Source of the DNA: Plastoroseomonas hellenica
Lineage (GTDB): Bacteria > Pseudomonadota > Alphaproteobacteria > Acetobacterales > Acetobacteraceae
NCBI RefSeq assembly: GCF_018129085.1
Contig: NZ_JAAGBB010000008.1
Location: 116,796-180,795 of the forward strand
Length of the DNA: 64,000 nucleotides
Direction: 5' to 3'
Position 1 is the stretch's first letter. Each line of letters starts with the position of its first letter. The notes under the pieces were generated by a model. The model was not told the DNA's origin. It saw nothing but the letters and a program-made list of their open reading frames with translations, and ran no database searches. Position numbers and translations under genes: made by a program. Of this stretch, positions 19,333-27,673 are shown piece after piece.

Positions 19333-20199
19333 ATGTATTTCCATGACAAGCGGTTGCAGTATCCGGTGCGCGTCGAGACGCCCGATCCGCTTTTCGCGCG
19401 CCAACTTCAGCAAGCGATAGGCGGGGTGGAGGGTGAGATCCGGGTCTGCCTGCAATACTTCTTCCAGGCCTGGGGGGCACGCGGTCCGAGCCCGAAGTAC
19501 CGCGATATGTTGCTGCATACCGCGACGGAAGAGATCGGGCATATCGAGATGCTCGCGACCGCGGTTGCGATGAACCTGGAGAACGCACCGCTCACCCTGC
19601 AGGAGAGCGCGGCTGAGGCCCATCCGATCGTCAACGCCGTGCTCGGCGGAGAGCGCCCCCGGCACGTCGTCGAGGGTATGTTGCAGCGGCATATTCTCTC
19701 GACAGGCCTGGCGGCGCTGCCGGCAAATTCGGACGGGCTGCCCTTCGATTGCTCGCACGTCTATGCCAGCGGCAACCTCGCCGCCGACATGTATGCCAAC
19801 GTCACGGCAGAGGCGACCGGTCGCGTCCTGGCCGTTCGACTGTTCCACGCGGCGAAAGACCCCGGGATGAAGGACATGCTGTCATTCCTGATCGCGCGCG
19901 ACACCATGCATCAGCAGCAATGGCTCGCCGCGATCGAGGAGCTTGGCGGCGCCGCCGCGCTGCCGATCCCGAACAGCTTCGACCAGGCGCAGGAGAAGCA
20001 GGAGTTCAGCTACGTCTTCCTGGGCAGCGAACGCGGCGGTGAGCCGCCGCCGGCCGGACGCTTCACCAGCGGCCCGTCGCTCGACGGGAACGGCAGCTTC
20101 TCGATGCGGCAGAATGCGCCGCTCGGTCAGGAGCCTATGCTCGGTCCCGCGCAGCCGAATTCGGGCGCGCAGATCGAGCAAATCTCGGCCCAGGTCTGA
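19333..20199 (+). CDS. manganese (non-haem) catalase
   Basis: A 288 aa dimanganese catalase of the ferritin-like superfamily, converting hydrogen peroxide to water and oxygen in the cytoplasm. It begins with the family's MYFHDKRLQYPV. The first ligand set appears in GGVEGEIRVCLQYFFQ (glutamate near 33-35) and TATEEIGHIEM (E67/H70). The second lies around VTAEATGRVLAVRLFHAAKD and LIARDTMHQQQWL. The ATG at 19333 was chosen because GGGAGGTCCAC precedes it and because the protein family starts there; the frame is open 33 codons further upstream. The C-terminal tail is Gly/Pro/Gln-rich, as usual in this family. A GC-rich hairpin follows the stop codon. Confidence 0.95.
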   Translation: MYFHDKRLQYPVRVETPDPLFARQLQQAIGGVEGEIRVCLQYFFQAWGARGPSPKYRDMLLHTATEEIGHIEMLATAVAMNLENAPLTLQESAAEAHPIVNAVLGGERPRHVVEGMLQRHILSTGLAALPANSDGLPFDCSHVYASGNLAADMYANVTAEATGRVLAVRLFHAAKDPGMKDMLSFLIARDTMHQQQWLAAIEELGGAAALPIPNSFDQAQEKQEFSYVFLGSERGGEPPPAGRFTSGPSLDGNGSFSMRQNAPLGQEPMLGPAQPNSGAQIEQISAQV

Positions 20200-20207
20200 A
20201 GTCCATG

Positions 20208-20231
20208 GAGGGGCGGAGGGGGGCGCCCCTC
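20208..20231 (+). terminator. GC-rich hairpin after Mn-catalase
   Basis: GAGGGGCG (20208-20215) and CGCCCCTC (20224-20231) form a perfect 8-bp stem with an 8-base loop, 8 bases after the catalase stop. Only a weak T-tract follows, so it could end transcription inefficiently or protect the 3' end of the catalase mRNA. Confidence 0.45.
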
Positions 20232-20250
20232 TCTCGGTTTGGAGTTCTGA

Positions 20251-21288
20251 ATGCAGTCCCATGATCGCGCCACCCGTCTGCCGGCCTCGTCGGCGCGTGG
20301 CCGCCTTGCGGCGCTTCCGGTCGCGGCTCTGCTGCTCGGGGCCGCTGCCGTTACCAACTACCTTCTCGCGCGTTGCACGGAGGATGGCCACCCGCCGAGG
20401 GGGCGCTTCGTCGAGGCGGATGGTGTGCGGCTCCATTACCTCGAGCAGGGCGAAGGCAAGCCGGTGGTTCTCCTGCACGGTAACGGGGCAATGGCGGAGG
20501 ACTTCGCGATCTCCGGCGTATTCCAGAGGCTGGCCGCACGCCATCGCGTGATCGCCTTCGACCGGCCCGGCTTCGGCTATAGCGAGCGGCCGCGTGATCG
20601 GGTCTGGACGGCCAGCGAGCAGGCGGCGGTGATCCGGGAAGCGCTTCGTCAGCTCGGCGTTCGCCGGCCGATCATCCTTGGTCACTCATGGGGGGCCATG
20701 GTCGCCCTCGAACTGGCATTGGCGGACCCGCTCGACACCAGTGGCCTGGTGTTGCTGGCCGGCTACTACGCGCCCACTGCCCGCATGGATGTCGCCTTGC
20801 TGTCGGGCACCGGGCTGCCGGTGCTGGGAGATCTGCTCCGCTATACTGTCTCGCCCTTGCTCGGCCGGCTGCTCGGGCCGTGGTTCGTCCGAAAGCTGTT
20901 CGCCCCGCAGCCGGTCACTGCCGAGTTCCGGGAGCAATTCTCTCTGGAGATGGCGCTCCGGCCCTCGCAGCTCCGCGCCATGGGGGAGGATACCGCGCTG
21001 ATGGTGCCGAGCGCCGCCGCTCTCGCGAAGCGTTATCCAGCGCTGTCGGTGCCGGCGATTGTCATGGCAGCCGCCGGCGACCGCATCGTGGATATCGACC
21101 GCCAGTCCCGAGCGTTGCACGAGCAGTTGCGACGAAGCGAGTTGTGGATCGTGGATTGGAGCGGACACATGGTCCACCACATGGTCCCAGAGGATGTGGT
21201 CGCCGCCGTCACTGTGATCGCGGACGCCGCGTGGGAGATGCCGGTGTCGGCCCTCCCGTCGACCGCGGCCAATGACGACTCCTCCTGA
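20251..21288 (+). CDS. alpha/beta hydrolase with N-terminal membrane segment
   Basis: A 345 aa hydrolase. A basic start is followed by one hydrophobic segment (about residues 19-40, LAALPVAALLLGAAAVTNYL), either an anchor or an uncleaved signal. The alpha/beta-hydrolase core has the HGNG oxyanion element, the nucleophile elbow GHSWG, an acid in AAAGDRIVDI and the catalytic histidine in DWSGHMVHH. The substrate is not predictable; the nearest families are epoxide-hydrolase/esterase-like. The ATG at 20251 follows TTTGGAGTTCTGA. It lies 51 bases after the Mn-catalase stop, with a hairpin between, so it may be partly co-transcribed. Confidence 0.88.
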   Translation: MQSHDRATRLPASSARGRLAALPVAALLLGAAAVTNYLLARCTEDGHPPRGRFVEADGVRLHYLEQGEGKPVVLLHGNGAMAEDFAISGVFQRLAARHRVIAFDRPGFGYSERPRDRVWTASEQAAVIREALRQLGVRRPIILGHSWGAMVALELALADPLDTSGLVLLAGYYAPTARMDVALLSGTGLPVLGDLLRYTVSPLLGRLLGPWFVRKLFAPQPVTAEFREQFSLEMALRPSQLRAMGEDTALMVPSAAALAKRYPALSVPAIVMAAAGDRIVDIDRQSRALHEQLRRSELWIVDWSGHMVHHMVPEDVVAAVTVIADAAWEMPVSALPSTAANDDSS

Positions 21289-21426
21289 CGGCAGCGGTAG
21301 ACGCGGCGCTCCCGCGGCTATGGGCCTGTCGAGCGTCGGTGACAGCTCAGCCACATGGGGGGCCTTGTAGCATTGGATATGACCTCGAACCCGACGCGCT
21401 CTACATTGTCGCTATGGAGATTATCA

Positions 21427-21984
21427 ATGAAGGCTCGCATCGTACTGCCCGTTCTGGTGATGTCGCTGGTCGCTGCATGCGCAACTTTGCCGTCGGAGAA
21501 TGCCACTCTGCCGGAGGCCGCCGTCCAGGGACTTGGAGACTCCGGCCGCTATGCCATCCTGAATACTTCCTACGCTTTCGCGACCCCGGCCAACCTGGCG
21601 CAGAGGCCGGTGGACTCGGCGCTCGCGATTGCGCAGGCGGAGTATCTTGCAGTCGATCTCACCAGCAATCAGCGGTGGCGGGAGTTCTCCCCGATCATTG
21701 CCCAAGGCTTTCTGCAGGCGCGATCCGAGTGGCGCGCGGCAGCTGGCATTGCGCAGGATGCGCCGCCGCAGCCCGTGATAGGCGCCTTGTTCGTGGCGCG
21801 CGATGGTATGCTGAGAGGCGACACGGGCGGCGCCGCAGGCGCGCTGTCTGCTCCGATTTTCGTCGGTGGTGGCGAGGCCACTCTACGGCGCCTTTCATCG
21901 CTGCCCTACCTGCCACGAACCGCAGCTGCGGCCCGGGGAGCGGAGAACGAGCTCACGCGGATGCAAATGGCTCCGGACGAGTGA
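21427..21984 (+). CDS. lipoprotein, unknown function
   Basis: A 185 aa predicted lipoprotein. The N-terminus MKARIVLPVLVMSLVAAC ends in a lipobox with C18 as the acylation site. The mature protein is alanine-rich with an internal YAILNTSYAFATPANLAQRP region and no domain that I recognise. It has neither the basic residue pattern of a porin nor an obvious enzyme motif. The start at 21427 was chosen for the signal sequence and GGAG in front. It lies downstream of the alpha/beta hydrolase on the same strand. Confidence 0.75.
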   Translation: MKARIVLPVLVMSLVAACATLPSENATLPEAAVQGLGDSGRYAILNTSYAFATPANLAQRPVDSALAIAQAEYLAVDLTSNQRWREFSPIIAQGFLQARSEWRAAAGIAQDAPPQPVIGALFVARDGMLRGDTGGAAGALSAPIFVGGGEATLRRLSSLPYLPRTAAAARGAENELTRMQMAPDE

Positions 21985-22515
21985 CGCACGCTCCGGCTTT
22001 GGTGCGCCCAGTTCGCCAGTGACAGCCCAGGGAGGCACCCGCGGCGCGGGTGCTTCCGCTGCGTTGCCGCGGCCCAAGCTATTGCCCGCGTGAGCGCGCC
22101 TACGCCTCACTCCCGCACCGGCGCGACCCGCGTCGCCGCTCTCGTGTGGGAGTTGGACCGGAAGCTGTCCGCTGCTCGTCCCGCGGCGACCGCATCGCCT
22201 GGCTCAGGGCGGTCCAACTGGGGTCCCAGCGCCGACTCCAGCGCCTCACCGGCATTCGGCTGTGCCGCAAGCGCTAAAGCGGAGCGCAGGCGGCACTCTC
22301 TCTCACGCATGCACCACTCCGCCAGCCGCCGACCCGGCGCCTTGTGAACGCTCAAGCTGCGCCGAGCAGTGTGCTCGTCCTGGGCGTGTGCGGGCTCGAA
22401 CTTCCCCGTTTCGGGATAGTTAATCCTGCCATGAGCCGTGCAGGTGGACGTTCCTGGGAAGTCGAGGGGCGACCGGCTCATGGCCGCACCCACTGAGGCG
22501 GCGGGGAGGACTGGT
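21985..22515. other. intergenic, no supported gene
   Basis: The P450 frame is open from 22438 but lacks P450-like sequence before about 22580. No other gene is supported. Confidence 0.5.
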
Positions 22516-23880
22516 ATGTGGGGAACCGCTCGCGGCCACGGGCTTCAGGGATTGTCGAACGCGCGTGCCACGGTGCCTGCCATGACCCTCCGGGACTCGT
22601 TCGGCTTTTGGCTGAAGGTCGCGCTGCCGACCTGGAACAAAGGCATCCTCATCCGCCGTCGAAGCATGGTGCGTGTGTCCGCCGGGCTCGACCTCGACAA
22701 CGCTGCGGTTGCCCGTATGCAGGCGCTGCGGGAGGCCTACGGAGACGGGCCGGTGCTGATCCGCAACCCCATCCGTCCGCAGGCGCTGTTGCTCGCCTCC
22801 TCGGACGTGCAGCGGGTGCTGAACCAGACGCCCGATCCCTTCTCGCCGGCAAGCAGCGAGAAGCGCGCGGCACTCGCGCATTTCGAACCGCATGTCTCAC
22901 TGATCTCGGCCGGGCCGGAACGGGCCGAGCGCCGCGCCTTCAACGATCAGGTGCTGGACAGCGCGCGGCCAATGCACCGCCTCGCAGACGGATTCCGCGC
23001 CTGCGCGGAGCAGGAGGTGGAGGCGCTGCTACACGACATCGGCCCGGCACCCGAGCTCACCTGGGCCAACTTCATCGAAGCCTGGTCCCGCATGGCACGC
23101 CGCATCATCCTCGGCGACGGGGCGCGCGACGACCGCGCACTGACGGACCTGCTGGCGCGACTGCGCGGCCGAGCCAACTGGGCCTTTATGGTGCCAAAGC
23201 GGCGGGGTGCTCTGGAGGCACTTCAGGCCCGGTTGAGCACGCATCTCGCTCGCGGAGAGCCAGGCAGCCTCGCCGGGCTCATCGCCACCATGCGACCCGG
23301 CGCCGCGGCCGCGATTGCGGATCAGGTCACCCACTGGCTGTTTGCGATGGAACCAGCCGGCATTACGGCGATGCGCGCGCTCACGCTGCTCGCTGCGCAT
23401 CCGGCGGAAGCCGAGAAGGCGCAGGCGGAGGTCAGCGTCATCGACAACCCCGGGAGCGACCTGCCCTATCTCCGCGCCTGCATCCTCGAGACGCTGCGCC
23501 TCTATCCGACGACGCCGGTGATCCTGCGTCAGACCACCCAGGAGACCGCGTGGAGCAACGGCACGCTGCCGAGCGGGTCCGGCATCCTCATTTTCGTGCC
23601 CTACTTCCAGCGCGAGGAGCAGCGTTACCCCGACGCGCACCGCTTCCGTCCGATCACCTGGCTCGGGCTCGATCCGGCGCACGCCACTCCCTTCATCCCA
23701 TTCAGTGGCGGCCCAGGGATTTGCCCGGCGCACAACCTCGTTCCGCTGCTTGCCGCCTCGTTCCTGGCAGCCATCGTGCGTCGCTACCGAGTGGCGGTGC
23801 ACCAGCCCGTCGATCTCGTTAGCAGTGGGCGGCTTCCGGGAACGCTGGACCACTTCCGAGTGCGCTTGGGGCTTGGCTGA
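22516..23880 (+). CDS. cytochrome P450
   Basis: A 454 aa P450 monooxygenase-type protein. The K-helix ExxR is in LETLRLYPTTPVILRQTTQE. The meander and haem loop read FRPITWLGLDP...TPFIPFSGGPGICPAHNL, with the cysteine thiolate ligand in GICPA. The I-helix region (HWLFAMEPAGITAMRALTLL) has glycine but lacks the usual acid-threonine pair, and the haem loop has glycine where arginine or histidine normally contacts a haem propionate. Both are unusual. No ferredoxin or reductase gene is near. The start at 22516 was chosen for GGGGAGGACTGGT; a downstream ATG before the TLRDSFGFW segment is also possible. The substrate is unknown. Confidence 0.9.
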   Translation: MWGTARGHGLQGLSNARATVPAMTLRDSFGFWLKVALPTWNKGILIRRRSMVRVSAGLDLDNAAVARMQALREAYGDGPVLIRNPIRPQALLLASSDVQRVLNQTPDPFSPASSEKRAALAHFEPHVSLISAGPERAERRAFNDQVLDSARPMHRLADGFRACAEQEVEALLHDIGPAPELTWANFIEAWSRMARRIILGDGARDDRALTDLLARLRGRANWAFMVPKRRGALEALQARLSTHLARGEPGSLAGLIATMRPGAAAAIADQVTHWLFAMEPAGITAMRALTLLAAHPAEAEKAQAEVSVIDNPGSDLPYLRACILETLRLYPTTPVILRQTTQETAWSNGTLPSGSGILIFVPYFQREEQRYPDAHRFRPITWLGLDPAHATPFIPFSGGPGICPAHNLVPLLAASFLAAIVRRYRVAVHQPVDLVSSGRLPGTLDHFRVRLGLG

Positions 23881-24370
23881 TGGACGCGATGACCGCAGCT
23901 CGGAGCGGCGCCTCCGTCAACCTGGCCTTGCGCGCCCGGACGCCCGGAGGACGCGGCAACGCGGGGCGGAGCGGGCCAAAGTTCGCGCCTTCACCGGACG
24001 GGGAATTTCGGACGATGCAGAAGAGACCTTTCAGGCCTGCCTCAGCTGACGGGATGGGGCGATGCAACGATCAGGCAGCCGGGGCTGGTCAACGCGGCGG
24101 GGCGGCAGCGGCGCACGAGATGCCCGGTGGCGGCGAGCGGGGTGCGCCCGGACGATCCGGTGAGACGCCGAAGCCGAAGCGACGCGGCAATCACACCGCC
24201 CAGCTTCCTTCACGTGCTGGGCGCGGGGACTAGGCCGGAATGCCTTGGCCGGGTGGCGAGGAGGGAAGAGCGATGCTGGGTCGGACAATCGCGCGCCAGA
24301 GTGGTGAGCAGCATCCGGTCGTGGCCGGACGCTCCGGCTCACCGGAGCAGAAGCTGTCTGGAGCACGGCG
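23881..24370. other. intergenic, no supported gene
   Basis: A frame overlapping the P450 stop (ATG at 23880) runs to 24233 but is compositionally poor and unrecognised. The 3' end must hold the cphA promoter or leader. Confidence 0.5.
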
Positions 24371-24478
24371 ATGAACAATGCCTCGTCCGCCGCCGGACCG
24401 CTCGTCGGCCCGATGGAAGTCACCGCCGCCTGGGTTTACCGCGGTCCGCACCTCTTCAGCGGGCCGGCTGGCCCTTGA
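24371..24478 (+). pseudogene. cphA: severed 5' end of the cyanophycin synthetase gene
   Basis: From the ATG at 24371, which has a good ribosome site (GGAGCACGGCG), the frame encodes 35 residues including MEVTAAWVYRGPHLFS and then hits TGA at 24476. That segment matches the conserved CphA start (the pattern x-x-x-LRGPNYWS in cyanobacterial enzymes). The next block of CphA, AGRLALELINALLP, continues at about 24463 in a different frame. About 100 residues of the family's N-terminal domain that should lie between are missing. The junction is inside TTCAGCGGGCCGGCTGG (24455-24471). Confidence 0.75.
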
Positions 24479-26804
24479 GTTGATCAACGCGCTGCTGCCG
24501 TCGGAGCTTCGAGGCGTGCGCGGGCTGCACCTCGTCCATGGCGGCGCGCGTTTGCCGGACGTGCCTAACGGCGGAGCGGCGGTCGACGCAGTGCGGCGCG
24601 TGGTGGAACGCTCCGCCCTGGGTCCCACGACGGGGTCCTTGGCGCAGGAGGCGGAGCGTCGCGGGATCCCGGTGATGCGTCTTGATGACTTCAGCCTGCT
24701 GCAGCTCGGACACGGCAAGCGCCAGCAGCGCTTACGCGCGAGCATCACCGGGCGGACATCATCCATTGCGGTCGAGATTGCCGGTGATAAGGACCTCACC
24801 AAGACGCTCCTGGCGGATTCGGGCCTGCCGGTGCCGCGGGGCGAGGTCGTGCGATCGGTCGAGGACGCTACCGGCGCGGCGGAGAGGCTCGGCTACCCCG
24901 TTGTCACCAAGCCGCTCGACGGCAACCACGGACGCGGCGTCAGCCTCGACCTCCGAACACCGGAAGCAGTGCGCGCCGGCTTCGACCACGCTGCCGAGCG
25001 CAGTCGTCGCGTGATCGTCGAGCAGCAGTTCGTTGGCGAGGACCACCGCATCCTGGTCATCGGCGGTGAGGTCCGCGCCGTCGCTCAGCGCGTGCCTGCT
25101 CATGTCGTCGGTGACGGCTCCGCGAGCATCGCTGAACTCATCGAGCGGGAGAACCGCGATCCTCGGCGCGGCAGTGGACATGAAAGGACCATGACGCGGA
25201 TCGAGGTTGACGGCCAGCTGCGCGCGATACTGGCACAATCCGGGCTCACGCTGGAGAGCGTGCCCGAGGACGGTTGCTGGGTCCGGCTGCGGTATGCCGC
25301 CAATCTCTCCACGGGCGGCACCGCGATCGACCGTACGGATCATATTCACCCGGAAAACGCTGCCATCGCCCGGCGTGCAGCCCTCATCATCGGGCTCGAC
25401 GTCGCGGGCATAGACTTCATCGCACCCGATATCGGGCGGTCCGTCCGGGAGACCGGTGGCGGGATCATCGAGGTGAATGCGGCGCCGGGCTTTCGCATGC
25501 ATCTGGAGCCGTTCGAGGGTTGGGCACGCGATATCGCCCGGCCGGCGATCGAGACGCTGTTTCCTGACGGTGCGACCGGCCGCATTCCGATCCTGGCAAT
25601 CACCGGCACCAACGGCAAGTCGACCACGACGCGGACGGTCGGCCATATCCTGCGGCATTGCGGCTACACCGTCGGCATGACCAGCACCAGCGGCATCTGG
25701 ATCAACGATGATCGGATCATGGAGGGTGACTGCAGTGGTCCCCGCAGCGCGCGCATGGTGCTGAGAGATCCGACGGTCGAAGCCGCGGTGCTGGAGACGG
25801 CGCGAGGTGGGATCCTTCGTGAGGGGCTGGGATTCGAACTTTGCGATGTAGGCGCCGTTCTGAATGTCCAGGCAGATCATCTCGGGCTCAAGGAGGTCGA
25901 GACGTTGGAGGACCTGGCAGCGGTGAAATCGGTCGTGGTTGAGTCGGTGCGCCGTGAGGGTTGTAGCGTGCTGAATGCCGATGATCCGTTGACGCTGGCG
26001 ATGGCGCGTCACGCTGGCGGCCGCATCGCCTGGTTCTCGATGCAGGACAGCCTGTCGGATGTCGTCCGCCAGCATGTCTCGGCCGGGGGGCTCGCCGTGG
26101 TGCAGGAGCCAGCGAGCATCGGCAACGAAGTTGTTCTTTATGACAACGGGCGGCGACTGCCCCTGATGGGTGTGGCGGAGATTCCGGCGACGCTTGGAGG
26201 CTTGGCCGCATTCAACATCCAGAACGCGCTCGCGGCTGTTGCGATGTGCTACGCGCAGGGTATTCCGCCGCCGGTGATCCGCGGCGCCCTGCAGCGCTTC
26301 TCCTCCTTCGAGCAGTCGCCAGGTCGCTTGAACGTGCACGACGGCCATGGCTTCCGGGTGATCATGGACTATGCACACAACCCCGCCGGCCTGCGGGCGC
26401 TTTGCGACCTCGTCACCAAGCTGCGGCCGAGGGAGGGCCGCGTGATCGGGATGGTGAGCACGCCGGGGGACCGCAGGGACGACGACATGCGGGAACTCGG
26501 ACGAATTGCCGGCCGCGTCTTCGACGTCGTGGTGCTGCGCGAACGCCCGGACGGTCGTGGACGCGCTCCAGGCGAAGTGATGCGGCTGATCGCGGAAGGG
26601 GTCGCCGCCGTGGACTTTCCACCCGAGCGGCTCCACCAGGTGCCCGACGAGATCGAGGCTGTCGATCTCTGTCTGGGGATGGCACATCCGGGTGATTTGG
26701 TGGTTCTGACGCCGACCTCGGTGGAGGCCGTCTGGTCGCGCGTGCTGGCCTTCACGCCGCCGCTGCCGTCCGAGCTTCCGCGCCAAGCCGCCGAGGTGGT
26801 CTGA
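24378..26804 (+). CDS. cphA: cyanophycin synthetase, N-terminal domain disrupted
   Basis: This adds aspartate and then arginine to the cyanophycin (multi-L-arginyl-poly-L-aspartate) chain using ATP. From about residue 28 all family blocks are present: NSALGPST-like RSALGPTTGS, the ATP-grasp region (GDKDLTKTLLADSGLPVPRG, KPLDGNHGRGV, IIEVNAAPGFRMH), and the muramyl-ligase-like domain with P-loop TGTNGKSTTT, ARGGILREGLGF, LNVQADHLGL and DYAHNPAGL. Both catalytic halves look intact. The start is a problem: the ATG at 24378 has no ribosome site and its first 27 codons are out-of-frame sequence, because the true 5' end is in another frame and about 100 codons are missing. It may be inactive, or translated from an internal start, or reflect an assembly error. 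Confidence 0.8.
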   Translation: MPRPPPDRSSARWKSPPPGFTAVRTSSAGRLALELINALLPSELRGVRGLHLVHGGARLPDVPNGGAAVDAVRRVVERSALGPTTGSLAQEAERRGIPVMRLDDFSLLQLGHGKRQQRLRASITGRTSSIAVEIAGDKDLTKTLLADSGLPVPRGEVVRSVEDATGAAERLGYPVVTKPLDGNHGRGVSLDLRTPEAVRAGFDHAAERSRRVIVEQQFVGEDHRILVIGGEVRAVAQRVPAHVVGDGSASIAELIERENRDPRRGSGHERTMTRIEVDGQLRAILAQSGLTLESVPEDGCWVRLRYAANLSTGGTAIDRTDHIHPENAAIARRAALIIGLDVAGIDFIAPDIGRSVRETGGGIIEVNAAPGFRMHLEPFEGWARDIARPAIETLFPDGATGRIPILAITGTNGKSTTTRTVGHILRHCGYTVGMTSTSGIWINDDRIMEGDCSGPRSARMVLRDPTVEAAVLETARGGILREGLGFELCDVGAVLNVQADHLGLKEVETLEDLAAVKSVVVESVRREGCSVLNADDPLTLAMARHAGGRIAWFSMQDSLSDVVRQHVSAGGLAVVQEPASIGNEVVLYDNGRRLPLMGVAEIPATLGGLAAFNIQNALAAVAMCYAQGIPPPVIRGALQRFSSFEQSPGRLNVHDGHGFRVIMDYAHNPAGLRALCDLVTKLRPREGRVIGMVSTPGDRRDDDMRELGRIAGRVFDVVVLRERPDGRGRAPGEVMRLIAEGVAAVDFPPERLHQVPDEIEAVDLCLGMAHPGDLVVLTPTSVEAVWSRVLAFTPPLPSELPRQAAEVV

Positions 26805-26806
26805 CC

Positions 26807-27673
26807 ATGCATGGCCAAACCGAGGGCTGGACCATTGCGCTGCACGGGGGAGCGAAGCGGATCGCCCGTGATAAGGAGCAGGCCAACCGGATGGGGTGTC
26901 TCCAGGCGCTCAAGGCAGGCCTTCACGTTCTCCGGTATGGGGGCAGCGCCGTCAGCGCCGTCGAAGTGGCGATCCGAAGGCTCGAGGATGACGGCACCTT
27001 CAATGCCGGACGTGGCTCATCCCGAAATGCCGACGGCGACGTCGAGATGGATGCAGCACTGATGGAAGGCGGCAGGCTCGATCTGGGCGGGGTTGCGGCC
27101 ATTCGTGATGTGCGCCATCCGATCACCGTGGCACGGATGATGCTGCGTGAACGTCCGACACTGCTTGTGGCGGATGGCGCGCGTCGGTTTGCTCTGGCGC
27201 ATGGCGTCGAGCTTGCCGACTTCAACGCGGGAGCGGAGTTGAATGCCGGCGGCTGCGACACTGTGGGTTGCGTCGCACTCGACGCGCGCGGCGATGTTGC
27301 GGCGGGTACCTCCACGGGCGGAATCGAGGGCTGCCTTCCGGGTCGGGTTGGGGACTCGCCCCTGCCCGGTTGCGGGCTGTACGCCGACAACGAGCGAGGG
27401 GCGGTCTGCTTCTCCGGGGATGGGGAGGGGATCGCGCGGGCGCTGTTGGCCGCGCACGCAATGGAACTCCTCGTGGAATCGCCGCAGCGCGCGATGGACG
27501 ACGCCATGGCTCGAGTCCAGCGCCTTGGCTATGAGGCCGGCGGCGTTGCGATCGATCGTGCCGGGCGGATTGGCTGGGCGCACAATACAGCGCATTTTGC
27601 GGTTGCCATGGCGACCAGCAGAGATGGCCGCCCTCGGATCTACCTGCACAAGCAGGAGGAAGCCGGGCCATGA
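26807..27673 (+). CDS. isoaspartyl peptidase/asparaginase (Ntn hydrolase)
   Basis: A 288 aa type-2 asparaginase/isoaspartyl dipeptidase. This family matures by self-cleavage before a threonine, which here is T152 in GGCDTVGCVALDARGDVAAG, followed by the TSTGG block. The substrate-side motif FNAGRGSSRNADGDVEMDAA is also intact. In the cyanophycin pathway it splits beta-Asp-Arg dipeptides into aspartate and arginine. It starts two bases after the cphA stop and overlaps the cyanophycinase start by 4 bases (ATGA), so the three genes form one operon. The residue before the threonine is Asp instead of the common Gly, a small variation. Confidence 0.92.
   Translation: MHGQTEGWTIALHGGAKRIARDKEQANRMGCLQALKAGLHVLRYGGSAVSAVEVAIRRLEDDGTFNAGRGSSRNADGDVEMDAALMEGGRLDLGGVAAIRDVRHPITVARMMLRERPTLLVADGARRFALAHGVELADFNAGAELNAGGCDTVGCVALDARGDVAAGTSTGGIEGCLPGRVGDSPLPGCGLYADNERGAVCFSGDGEGIARALLAAHAMELLVESPQRAMDDAMARVQRLGYEAGGVAIDRAGRIGWAHNTAHFAVAMATSRDGRPRIYLHKQEEAGP

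Noticed and set aside
23880..24233. A frame starting on the P450 stop codon (TGATG overlap)
   Set aside because: Apart from the overlap there is no ribosome site, and the product is a Gly/Arg/Pro-rich chance sequence.
24759..26786. A 675-codon antisense frame across cphA
   Set aside because: It arises from codon bias of the opposite strand and has no recognisable domain.
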